Of a stretch of DNA of 64,000 bases, positions 56,640-64,000 are shown in pieces (position 1 is the first letter of the stretch; each line of letters starts with the position of its first letter). The notes below the pieces were generated by a model. That model did not search any database. It was not told the origin of the DNA and saw only the letters and a list, made by a program, of their open reading frames with translations. The stretch spans positions 1 through 64,000 of the forward strand of contig CANNIA010000007.1 in the NCBI GenBank assembly GCA_947504705.1. Reading direction: 5' to 3'. The position numbers and the translations under genes are program-made. The stretch comes from Paracoccaceae bacterium (lineage in GTDB: Bacteria > Pseudomonadota > Alphaproteobacteria > Rhodobacterales > Rhodobacteraceae).

Positions 56640-57680
56640 TTGCGTTCCACCACCCCGCGACCCACGATCAAGACGCTGTCCGAGATGACCGGCTTTTCCA
56701 TAGCCACCATCTCGAAAGCGCTTGGAAATTCGCCGGTGGTGACCGACGCGACGCGGAAAGCCATCATCGAAGCGGCAGAGAAGGTCGGCTATCAAGCCTC
56801 GCTTCGGGGCCGGTCGCTGCGCACGGGGAAGTCCTATCAGATCGCTGTGCTGATGCCGCTATCGGTGGCGAAAAGCCATGAATGGAACGGGGTCGAACAC
56901 GCCGAGATTCTGGCCGGCATCGTCGAGGGGCTGGAAGGTTCACCCTATCGCATTGCCGTCCATCTGGTCCGCGACACAGAAGACAGCCTTGAGGTGGTGC
57001 GCAGCATCGTCGAAGGGCATCAGGCTGATGGTCTGATCTTTTCGGGCATCCTGTCCGACGATCCGCGCATCGCGTTTCTGGCCGCCCACGGGTTCCCCTT
57101 CGTCACGCTTGGCCGCAGCCATACCGCCGCACCCCATGCCTTTGTCGATCTTGACAGCGACTGGGCCGCCCACGCCGCCACCCGCCGCTTGCTGGACGGG
57201 GGCCACCGCCGCATCGCGCTGGTGAACCCCGCGCCCGAGCTTGCCTATAGCCGCGACCGGGTCAACGGCTATTCCCGTGCGCTGGCGGAGGTGGGTCTGA
57301 CCCCCGATCCCGCGATGATCATCGGCGGCGATCTGACCACGCGGCACGGAAAAGAAGCAGTCCTTGCCCTGCGCGCCCTGCCCGATCCCGCCACCGGCTT
57401 TGTCTGCGTCAACGAATCTACCGCGCTTGGAGTGCTGTCCGGCCTGCATGGACTTGGCGTCGATGTGGGCCACAAGGCCTCGGTCATCGCCTATGACGAC
57501 ATCAACGCCAGCGCCTATTTCTGGCCGCCGCTGACCACCTTTCTTTACCCGCTGGAAACGCTTAGCCGCGTGCTGGCCAATTTCATGTTGCGGCTGCTTC
57601 AGGGCGAGGATCCCGCCAGCCTGACGCATTTTGTCCAGCCTGAAATGATCATCCGCCAACCCGACCACCTGATCTCGTGA
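56640..57680 (+). CDS. LacI-family transcriptional regulator
   Basis: A 346-residue repressor. The helix-turn-helix and hinge are TIKTLSEMTGFSIATISKALGNSPVVTDATRKAIIEAAEKVGYQASLRGRSLRTGKSY, followed by a sugar-binding-type effector domain. Start TTG 56640 is supported by GAGGTG just upstream. It lies 29 bases after the GH1 gene inside the operon, so it probably controls the operon in response to a sugar released from the substrate. The inverted repeat at 45496 is one possible target. Confidence 0.9.
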   Translation: MRSTTPRPTIKTLSEMTGFSIATISKALGNSPVVTDATRKAIIEAAEKVGYQASLRGRSLRTGKSYQIAVLMPLSVAKSHEWNGVEHAEILAGIVEGLEGSPYRIAVHLVRDTEDSLEVVRSIVEGHQADGLIFSGILSDDPRIAFLAAHGFPFVTLGRSHTAAPHAFVDLDSDWAAHAATRRLLDGGHRRIALVNPAPELAYSRDRVNGYSRALAEVGLTPDPAMIIGGDLTTRHGKEAVLALRALPDPATGFVCVNESTALGVLSGLHGLGVDVGHKASVIAYDDINASAYFWPPLTTFLYPLETLSRVLANFMLRLLQGEDPASLTHFVQPEMIIRQPDHLIS

Positions 57681-57692
57681 CGGAGTCCCCTT

Positions 57693-59294
57693 GTGAAACG
57701 CCTGCCCCGGCTTGACGCCTTGCGCCCTGCGAATTTCCTTTTGCTGCTGGCGTTTCCCTTTCTGGTCTGGCTGTTCCTGTCCTCGACCGACTACAGCCGC
57801 TCCTTCGCCGCAATCATCGGCGTCGAACGGGGCGGTGCCGCGCTTCTTCCGGGTTTCCTGCTGTGCGTCGCTCTCTTTGCCGGGGCCACCGCCACCGCCG
57901 TTACAAACCGCCTTGGCCTTTCCCTGATCTCGCTTGTGGCCGGGCTGCTGCTTGCCGTGACCAGCCTTGGTCAACCCTTCCTCGCCTCAACCCTTGCCAA
58001 CGCGGTTGACCCCGCCTCGTCCCTCGTTGTCGCCGGAGAGACCCCCTACATCCTCACCGAAACTGCCGCCGCGACCACCGCCACGGTCATCCGCATCCTA
58101 GCCATCGCCCTGACTCTAATGAACGCAGCGCTTTTCTGGCTTCTGCGCCGCCCCGCCACACGAACCCTAGCCAAACCCGCCCTTCTGGCGCTGAACGGAT
58201 TGGGCCTTGGCTGGCTGTTCCTCTTCGCCCATCTCGGCTTTGCCACCGGCCTTGCGGTCGCTGTGCGGGCCGGGATCACCGCCTATATCCTCGCCTCGGT
58301 CCTAGCCCTGTTCTGGGTAGGCCTGATGGACCTGCGCCTTTCGCGTCGCAGCTTGCCGATCTTCGCAGCCCTTGCCCTTGCCGCCCTGGCCCTTGCAACC
58401 TCGCAATTCCTGCAACCCCACATCCCGGTGGCGCTGATCGGCGATGCCTCCGGCACCGTCGGGATCAACGTCGGTACCCCCGCACAGGTGGTTGATGCGA
58501 TCCGCCACGGCTCCTGGCCCGATGCCCCCGAAACCGACCCCAAGATCCGCACCGTTCTTACCCCGGAAGAAGGCCTCGCCCAGATGCAATCCGGCAAGCT
58601 TTCAGGCGTCGTGCTGCCCACCCCTCTTGCCCCGCCCGAGCTGATCCTTTGGCAGACAGAAGTCCTGCCCGACGCCCAGGCCAATCTTGGCATCACTGCG
58701 CTGGTCCTTGGGATCGCGCTTTTGCTCCTGACCGTCTGCGGCTGGATCTACCGCCGCCATCCCCTGTCGATTGCGGCCGAGTTCCTGATCGACACCCTGC
58801 GTGGCATCCCGATGCTGGTGATCATCCTTTACATCGGGCTGCCCCTGGCCGGGGTGCTGAAATCCTCGACCAACGGCTTTCTCGATCCGCCAAACCTGCT
58901 GCGCGGGATCACCGCCATGGCGATCGCCTATTCCGCCTATATGGCCGAGATTTTCCGCGCCGGGATCAACGCGGTGCCCACGGGGCAGATCGAGGCCGCC
59001 CGCTCGCTTGGCCTGACCCGATGGCAGACCGCCCGCCATGTGATCCTGCCGCAGGCCTTCCGCATCGTGATCCCGCCGATGGGCAACGAGTTCATCGCGA
59101 TCCTGAAGGACACGTCGCTCCTCTCAATCCTGTCGATCCGCGACCTGACCCAACGGATGCGCGAGTTCCAGTCCGCGACCTTTCTGACCTTTGCGCCCTA
59201 TAACACGGTGGCCATCATCTATGTCTTCCTCACCCTCATCGCCGCCAGCCTTGTCGCTCGCGTCGAACATCGGTTCCGCAACCATCAGCGGTAA
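57693..59294 (+). CDS. amino-acid ABC transporter permease with long extra N-terminal membrane domain
   Basis: A 533-residue membrane protein. Residues ~315-530 are a standard polar amino-acid permease (HisM/GlnP type) with TLRGIPMLVIILYIGLPL and the EAA loop IEAARSLGLTRWQTARHVILPQAFRIVIPPMGNEF. Before it lies an added region with about seven hydrophobic segments (residues ~14-240) and a soluble loop of ~65 residues (GTVGINVGTPAQVVDAIRHG through LSGVVLPTPL) that faintly resembles a binding-protein fragment. GTG start 57693 has GGAG upstream. No cognate ATPase is encoded nearby. It probably pairs with the binding protein at 54423. Confidence 0.85.
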   Translation: MKRLPRLDALRPANFLLLLAFPFLVWLFLSSTDYSRSFAAIIGVERGGAALLPGFLLCVALFAGATATAVTNRLGLSLISLVAGLLLAVTSLGQPFLASTLANAVDPASSLVVAGETPYILTETAAATTATVIRILAIALTLMNAALFWLLRRPATRTLAKPALLALNGLGLGWLFLFAHLGFATGLAVAVRAGITAYILASVLALFWVGLMDLRLSRRSLPIFAALALAALALATSQFLQPHIPVALIGDASGTVGINVGTPAQVVDAIRHGSWPDAPETDPKIRTVLTPEEGLAQMQSGKLSGVVLPTPLAPPELILWQTEVLPDAQANLGITALVLGIALLLLTVCGWIYRRHPLSIAAEFLIDTLRGIPMLVIILYIGLPLAGVLKSSTNGFLDPPNLLRGITAMAIAYSAYMAEIFRAGINAVPTGQIEAARSLGLTRWQTARHVILPQAFRIVIPPMGNEFIAILKDTSLLSILSIRDLTQRMREFQSATFLTFAPYNTVAIIYVFLTLIAASLVARVEHRFRNHQR

Positions 59295-59937
59295 GACCTG
59301 GCTTGTCACTGGCGCGGCGCGTGGGCTGGGCCTGTGCCTTGTCCGGCATCTTTCGGCGCAAGGCGCCCGCGTTCTGGCCCTGTCCCGCGCGCCGGGACTC
59401 GTGATGCCCGGCGTGACCCACATCCCCTACGACCAGGCGGACGAAACCTCGATCAATGCTGCCGCCCAGGCCGTCTCCGGCCAGATCGACTACGTCATCC
59501 ACAACGCCGCTATCCGGGGCGATACTGGAGGATTGGCGACCTTGACCGCCAGCGATCTGGCCGCGGTCATCCGGATCAACGTCGCTGGCCCCCTCCTGCT
59601 GACTCGCGCGCTCATCCCGCATCTCTCACCGGGGGCAACCCTTGCCTTCATCTCCAGCCGAGCGGGGTCGTTCACCGAAGGCCGCGATTCCGATGGTGAC
59701 TATGCCTATTGCCTATCCAAAGCCGCGCTTAACCGGGCGGTGGCCAAGCTTGCCGATGACCTGCCATTCCGGGTTCTGGCCCTGCACCCCGGCTGGCTCC
59801 GCACCGAAATGGGTGGAGACCAAGCGCCGGAAGACCCGGATGATGCCGCCGCAAGGATTCTGTCCCTGTTGGCGGGCCCAAAGGGGCCGGTATCGGGCAG
59901 CTTTGCCGATTCCCATGGAAAACTGATCCAACCTTAA
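59221..59937 (+). CDS. short-chain dehydrogenase/reductase
   Basis: A 238-residue SDR with the cofactor motif KTWLVTGAARGLGLCLVRHL (TGxxxGxG), the NAG-like HNAAIRG, the catalytic serine region FISSRAGS and the YCLSK motif (Y-x-x-x-K). The substrate is unknown. The start is uncertain: ATG 59221 overlaps the permease gene by 74 bases, and a TTG at 59251 would shorten the overlap and give the usual short N-terminus. It is the last gene of the operon and converges on the flagellar export genes five bases away. Confidence 0.82.
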   Translation: MSSSPSSPPALSLASNIGSATISGKTWLVTGAARGLGLCLVRHLSAQGARVLALSRAPGLVMPGVTHIPYDQADETSINAAAQAVSGQIDYVIHNAAIRGDTGGLATLTASDLAAVIRINVAGPLLLTRALIPHLSPGATLAFISSRAGSFTEGRDSDGDYAYCLSKAALNRAVAKLADDLPFRVLALHPGWLRTEMGGDQAPEDPDDAAARILSLLAGPKGPVSGSFADSHGKLIQP

Positions 59938-59941
59938 GCCG

Positions 59942-60304
59942 CTATCCAGAAGCATCCCCATAGCTTGGCCGGTCCTTGACCAAAAGCGCCAGCCCCTGCA
60001 ACGCCTCACGCCGACCGAAAGCTGTCCTCGCCTCATCCCGCGCGGTCAGCCAATCTGCCGTTTGGCGGGCGATCACCAGGTTCAGCTCACTGCGCCGCTG
60101 ATCCGCCCAGCGCCGATAGGCCCACTCCGCCCTCGCCCCCGCGACTAACGGCAGATCGGCGGGTTTTCCTGCCTCGTTGATCGCGGCAAGCTGGTCGCGG
60201 CTTCGCTCCAGCGCCTGGCTGGCGGCCCGCATCTGGCCCAGCCGATGATCAAGCGTCAGCGCGGCAAGCTCGGTCAGCCGTGCAAGGTCGCGCGCCTTGC
60301 TCAT
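59942..60304 (-). CDS. FliJ-like flagellar protein (hypothetical)
   Basis: A 120-residue, almost wholly helical and charged protein (ARDLARLTELAALTLDHRLGQMRAASQALERSRDQLAAINEAG) that probably forms a coiled coil like the export chaperone escort FliJ. It overlaps the end of flhB by four bases, and small proteins of this kind follow flhB in other Rhodobacterales. The similarity is structural in character rather than clear in sequence. Confidence 0.55.
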   Translation of the reverse strand: MSKARDLARLTELAALTLDHRLGQMRAASQALERSRDQLAAINEAGKPADLPLVAGARAEWAYRRWADQRRSELNLVIARQTADWLTARDEARTAFGRREALQGLALLVKDRPSYGDASG

Positions 60305-61383
60305 CTTTTCCGCGCCTTCCGCCGCATTGCATCGGCAAAGCGAACCGCTGCGGCAATGGCGCGATAATGCTCGACCCTGATTTCCTGCCCAATCTCGACC
60401 GCGGCAAAGACCGCCCGTGCTGTCGGCGGGTCGCTGTGAATGGGCACATCATGTTCCGCCGCCCGTTCGCGAATTCGCAACGCAATCTCGTCGACCCCCT
60501 TGGCAACGCAGACCGGAGCCTTGCCTTTTGTCCGCTCCCATCGCAGGGCCACGGCATAGTGCGTCGGGTTCACCACCACTACATCCGCCTTGGCGACATC
60601 GGTCAGCATCCGGTTCGTCGCCACCTCTTGCGCGCGTTGGCGGCGGGCCGATTTCAGATGCGGATCGCCCTCACTTTCCTTGTACTCATCCATCACCTCC
60701 TTGCGCGACATCCGGTTGCGCTGGCGGAACTGATGGACCTGCCAAAGGAAATCGGCCCCGCCCATGGCAACGGCCAAAAGCAAAAGGACAACCAGAAATT
60801 CCTGAATCACCTTGGCCAATACCGCCGACGAAAGGTTCGGCTCCATGTAGACGGTAGAGATGATCTCCTCGGCCCGCGAGGCGAGGAACGTGTATAGGAT
60901 CGCAGCTACAAGGCCAAGCTTCACCGCGCTTTTCGCGAACTCTACCAGCCCATCGACACCGAACTTCTGCCGGGCCGCAGCCATGGGCGAGATGCGCGAC
61001 AGCTTCGGTGCCAGCCGACTTGGCGCAAAGACAAACCCCTTGGTCGCGGCAAGCACCGTCAGAACCAACAGCGGCGGCAGGCCAAGCAGAGCCAGCGGTG
61101 GCCCGGCAAAGGCCAGCAGAAGGCCGCCAATCTGTCCTTCCGCCCCGCCCGTTGCGAGCAGGCGTGACAGCTGCTCCGAATGGTCCAGCAGCACAAGTCC
61201 CACATCACCCGCCGACCGGACCGCCCAGGCGCCCATTGCGTAAAGCGACAGAAGAAAGCCACCGATCCCCGCCGCCGTCAGAAGATCGACCGAACGCGGA
61301 ACATCGCCCTGTTTCCGCGCCTCGATCAGCTTTTGCGGCGTGGCCTCATGTTCCTTGTCTTGGTCGTCGTCGTCCTGGCTCAT
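60301..61383 (-). CDS. flhB: flagellar export switch protein FlhB
   Basis: The export-gate subunit that switches specificity from rod/hook to filament proteins. The 360-residue protein has the start EHEATPQKLIEARKQGDVPRS, four transmembrane segments to about residue 215, and a cytoplasmic domain with the self-cleavage site VVVNPTHYAVALRW (N-P-T-H). Four-base overlaps couple it to fliR upstream and the FliJ-like gene downstream. Confidence 0.96.
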   Translation of the reverse strand: MSQDDDDQDKEHEATPQKLIEARKQGDVPRSVDLLTAAGIGGFLLSLYAMGAWAVRSAGDVGLVLLDHSEQLSRLLATGGAEGQIGGLLLAFAGPPLALLGLPPLLVLTVLAATKGFVFAPSRLAPKLSRISPMAAARQKFGVDGLVEFAKSAVKLGLVAAILYTFLASRAEEIISTVYMEPNLSSAVLAKVIQEFLVVLLLLAVAMGGADFLWQVHQFRQRNRMSRKEVMDEYKESEGDPHLKSARRQRAQEVATNRMLTDVAKADVVVVNPTHYAVALRWERTKGKAPVCVAKGVDEIALRIRERAAEHDVPIHSDPPTARAVFAAVEIGQEIRVEHYRAIAAAVRFADAMRRKARKR

Positions 61384-62162
61384 TGCGGGGCCTGGAAGGG
61401 GTCGGCAAGATAGTCCTGAAAGACCCCAAGCCAGACCGAAAGCAAGACCGGCGTGACCACCGCCAACAGCGCAAGCGCCCCAAGCGTCAAGGCCGGTGCG
61501 CCCACCATCGAGACCATCAGCTGCGGCATCGCCCGGTTAATCGCACCAAGGGCAAGGTTGTAGATCATCCCCGCGATGACGAAAGGTGCCGCCAGCGAAA
61601 AGGCAAGCGCAAAGGTCCGACCAATCAGCGCAAGCCCCCAGTCCGCCGTGATCCCGGCATCGGGGAAAAGGCCAGGCGGCAGGATGTCATAGCTTGCGAC
61701 GACCAGTTCAGCCGCGCGGACATGCAGGCCTGCAGACAGGGCCAGAGCGATTCCGGCAATCGTGACAAGATTGCCGATCGCCGGCTGCGGTTCGGGCCCG
61801 GCCCCGCCAAAAAGCTGCGACAGTGTCGTTGCCTGCGCGATGATCGCGGCAGCGGTCTGCAGCGCGAGCAAACAAAGCCGCATCCCGACCCCTAGGATCA
61901 GGCCAGCCACCGCCTCGGCCCCCAGCATTGCGGCACCGGGGGTGGAACCGGCAACCGCCAGCTTTTCGGCCAGCACCGGGGTGATCACCAGCGTAAACGC
62001 CACAACCAGCGCCAGCTTCACCCTTTGCGGCACCGCCGTTTCGCCAAAACCCGGCATCAGCGCAACCATTGCCCCGACCCGCAGGAAGACGAGAGCTGCG
62101 GCCCAAGCCACCCCTTCGCCAAGGTCAAGCAGCCCCGAAAATTCGGTGATGATCCCGTTCAT
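61380..62162 (-). CDS. fliR: flagellar export gate protein FliR
   Basis: An inner-membrane component of the export gate. The 260-residue protein has six hydrophobic segments with LVFLRVGAMVALMPGFGETAVPQRVKLALVVAFTLVI near the N-terminus and GRTFALAFSLAAPFVIAGMIYNLALGAINRAMPQLMVSMVGAPA later, both typical of FliR/SctT. It overlaps flhA and flhB by four bases each. Confidence 0.95.
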   Translation of the reverse strand: MNGIITEFSGLLDLGEGVAWAAALVFLRVGAMVALMPGFGETAVPQRVKLALVVAFTLVITPVLAEKLAVAGSTPGAAMLGAEAVAGLILGVGMRLCLLALQTAAAIIAQATTLSQLFGGAGPEPQPAIGNLVTIAGIALALSAGLHVRAAELVVASYDILPPGLFPDAGITADWGLALIGRTFALAFSLAAPFVIAGMIYNLALGAINRAMPQLMVSMVGAPALTLGALALLAVVTPVLLSVWLGVFQDYLADPFQAPQ

Positions 62163-64000
62163 GCTGGGATCTGTCCGATCAGGGCAGGCCGCGCCTCGGT
62201 GCCGATTTCCTCATAGGACAGGACCGGCATCTGCAACCCCTTGGCCTGCACCACCGTCCGCAGGAACCGCCGCCGTGCGACCGAGGTAACAAGCGCTGGA
62301 TAAACCCCACCTTCAGCCGCCCGGTTCACCCGTTCGGTCAGCCCATTGGCCAGCCGGGCAAAAAGCTCGGGCGGCAGCGCCACATCCCGCTGCCCGCGGT
62401 CGCCATCGATCTGATAGGTCGCGAAAGTCTTCTCCCAATCGGGCGCAAGCTGGATCAGCGGCACTGTTCCGTCCGTCCGCTTAAGGTCTGAAATGATCTG
62501 AAACCCCAGCCGCTGCCGGACATGTTCGCAGATCGCCTCGGGCGGGCCGAAGGTGCGCGCTTCTGCGACTGCTTCCAGGATCAAGGGCAGGTTACGGATC
62601 GAAACTCGCTCATCCAGCAACAGCCGCAGAACAGCGTGCAAAAGATCTACCGGCACCTTTTCGGGCAAAAGCTCGTCAAGCAAACGGCGGTTTGCCTCGG
62701 CCCGTGCCGGGTCGGAGAGCCGCACGAATTCATCCAATAGCCGCCGCAAGCCGCGCAGGGTAAGAAGTCGGGACAGGTTGGCCTTCAGCACTTCCAGCAG
62801 ATGGGTCGCCAGGACCTCGGTCGGCGAGACGACCGTCAGGCCGGACAGGGCCGCTTCCTCTTGCTGATCCGGCAGGATCCAGCGCGCCGGGGCCGCATAG
62901 ACCGGCTCTTTCACGTCCAGACCGTCGGGGGCTAGGATACCATCGGTCAAAAGCACCAGAACCCGGTCGGGAAACAGCCGATCAGCCACCCGTTCAACCC
63001 CCTGCAACCGGATGCGATAGGACCCGGCGGGCAGGCGTGCCTCATCCGTCAGGCGGATCTCGGGCAGGATGAAACCAAAGGCCGTGGCCACATGGTTGCG
63101 CATATTGGCAATTCGGCCGTCGAGTCCAGTCGCCGGATCCAGCACCATCGCAACCAGGTTCGGCGCAAATTCGATATGGATGTCATCAAAATCCAGCACA
63201 TCACCGATGGTCTTCTGCCGCGCCGGTTCGATCGCGGCGGGCGGGCTGGCTTCTGGCCTTGCGGCCTTGCGGGCCTGCATGAAGGCCATCGTTCCAAGTC
63301 CGGCTGCCGCCAGAATGAACGGCAGAAACGGCATCCCGGGCACCACGGCGAACAGCGCCATCAGCCCCGCCACCGTGCCGAGCGCGCCGGGATAGCGGCC
63401 AAGCTGCGCGAAAAAGCTGATGTCGGCCGCGCCCTTCTGGCTTCCCTTCGCCAAAAGCAGCGCCGCCGCGACCGAGATGATCACTGCCGGGATCTGACTG
63501 ACCAGCCCGTCCCCAACCGTCAGGATCGTATAGGTCTGGATCGCGGTTGCCGTGTCCAGACCGTGGATCAAGACCCCGACAATCAGCCCGACGACGATGT
63601 TCAGACCGGTGATCAACAGGCCCGCAATCGCATCGCCCTTGACGAATTTCGACGCCCCGTCCAGCGAGCCGAAGAAGTTCGTCTCGGCCAGCTCCAACTC
63701 GCGCCGACGTTTCGCCTCGGCGTGATCGATCGCTCCCGCAGACATGTCGGCGTCAATCGCAAGCTGTCGTCCCGGCATCCCATCAAGCGCAAAGCGGGCG
63801 CCAACCTCAGCCATGCGCCCCGCGCCCTTGGTGATCACGATGAAATTCACGATCAGGATGACGATGAAGATCACCAAGCCCAGCACAAGATTGCCACCCA
63901 TGATGAATTCAGCGAACCCTTCGATCACATGGCCCGCAGCGTCGGTGCCGGTGTGGCCTTCCCCGATGATCAGTTTGGTGGACGAGACGTTCAACGACAG
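62159..64000 (-). CDS. flhA: flagellar export protein FlhA (5' end beyond the window)
   Basis: The major export-gate protein with a nonameric cytoplasmic ring. The visible ~613 residues include the end of the membrane domain (NLVLGLVIFIVILIVNFIVITKGAGRMAEVGARFALDGMPGRQLAIDADMSAG, the conserved FHIPEP region) and the full cytoplasmic domain (LVSQIPAVIISVAAALL, then VLSYEEIGTEARPALIGQIPA at the end). The frame stays open to base 64000, so roughly 80-90 N-terminal residues are missing. It heads the flhA-fliR-flhB-fliJ-like operon. Confidence 0.95.
   Translation of the reverse strand: MSLNVSSTKLIIGEGHTGTDAAGHVIEGFAEFIMGGNLVLGLVIFIVILIVNFIVITKGAGRMAEVGARFALDGMPGRQLAIDADMSAGAIDHAEAKRRRELELAETNFFGSLDGASKFVKGDAIAGLLITGLNIVVGLIVGVLIHGLDTATAIQTYTILTVGDGLVSQIPAVIISVAAALLLAKGSQKGAADISFFAQLGRYPGALGTVAGLMALFAVVPGMPFLPFILAAAGLGTMAFMQARKAARPEASPPAAIEPARQKTIGDVLDFDDIHIEFAPNLVAMVLDPATGLDGRIANMRNHVATAFGFILPEIRLTDEARLPAGSYRIRLQGVERVADRLFPDRVLVLLTDGILAPDGLDVKEPVYAAPARWILPDQQEEAALSGLTVVSPTEVLATHLLEVLKANLSRLLTLRGLRRLLDEFVRLSDPARAEANRRLLDELLPEKVPVDLLHAVLRLLLDERVSIRNLPLILEAVAEARTFGPPEAICEHVRQRLGFQIISDLKRTDGTVPLIQLAPDWEKTFATYQIDGDRGQRDVALPPELFARLANGLTERVNRAAEGGVYPALVTSVARRRFLRTVVQAKGLQMPVLSYEEIGTEARPALIGQIPA

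Overview
The window looks like a chromosome segment of an alphaproteobacterium of the Rhodobacterales (Rhodobacteraceae). The evidence is the high GC content, the FlaF/FlbT pair beside flagellin, a CheL-type rod-binding protein, a DUF1217 flagellar protein, GSCFA and GT61 polysaccharide genes, and the dnaA-dnaN-recF-gyrB block. No rRNA genes, CRISPR arrays or prophage genes were seen. The first 14 codons of an IS5-type transposase lie at the left edge.

Layout. 0-0.9 kb: transposase fragment, small lipoprotein, tRNA-Lys. 0.95-3.05 kb: dapF and mtaB. 3.06-7.4 kb: a surface-polysaccharide group (mannose-1-P guanylyltransferase/isomerase, GSCFA protein, GT61 glycosyltransferase). 7.5-9.2 kb: a LacI-type regulator with a clear operator, tRNA-Arg and a small exported protein. 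9.2-16.9 kb: replication genes gyrB, a LysE exporter, recF, dnaN, dnaA, then rpsT. 17.0-21.9 kb: enoyl-CoA hydratase, mutM, a membrane protein, ubiE and ubiB. 21.9-33.9 kb: a flagellar cluster (flgD, fliK, cheL, flgN-like, flagellin, flaF, flbT, DUF1217, fliI, flgBC, fliEQ, flgFGAH, fliL). flgH carries an in-frame TAA. 34.0-59.9 kb: a metabolic block. 59.9-64 kb: flagellar export genes again (FliJ-like, flhB, fliR, flhA cut by the edge).

The metabolic block has two parts. The first (34-43 kb) looks like lysine/2-aminoadipate catabolism: a LysR regulator divergent from a tightly coupled operon of class I aminotransferase, fused 2-oxoacid dehydrogenase E1, FabD-like acyltransferase and ALDH7-type aldehyde dehydrogenase, followed by a saccharopine-dehydrogenase/lysine-6-dehydrogenase-like protein and an arginase-family enzyme. 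A 3' remnant of a second saccharopine-dehydrogenase-like gene sits after the arginase gene. The second (43-60 kb) holds a ProC-like reductase with a GSA-aminomutase-like enzyme, and a long operon: sugar ABC transporter, GH63 glycosidase, a 1017-residue kinase/M23/phospho-lyase fusion, an amino-acid-type binding protein, a GH1 glycosidase, a LacI regulator, an unusual amino-acid permease and an SDR.

My main inference is that these parts form one pathway for glycosylated hydroxylysine such as the collagen unit Glc(alpha1-2)Gal(beta)-hydroxylysine. Import would be followed by alpha-1,2-glucose removal (GH63), beta-galactose removal (GH1), phosphorylation and phospho-elimination to 2-aminoadipate semialdehyde (fusion protein), and oxidation by the adjacent ALDH7/aminotransferase/E1 operon. 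The parts are visible in the sequence; the substrate is inferred.
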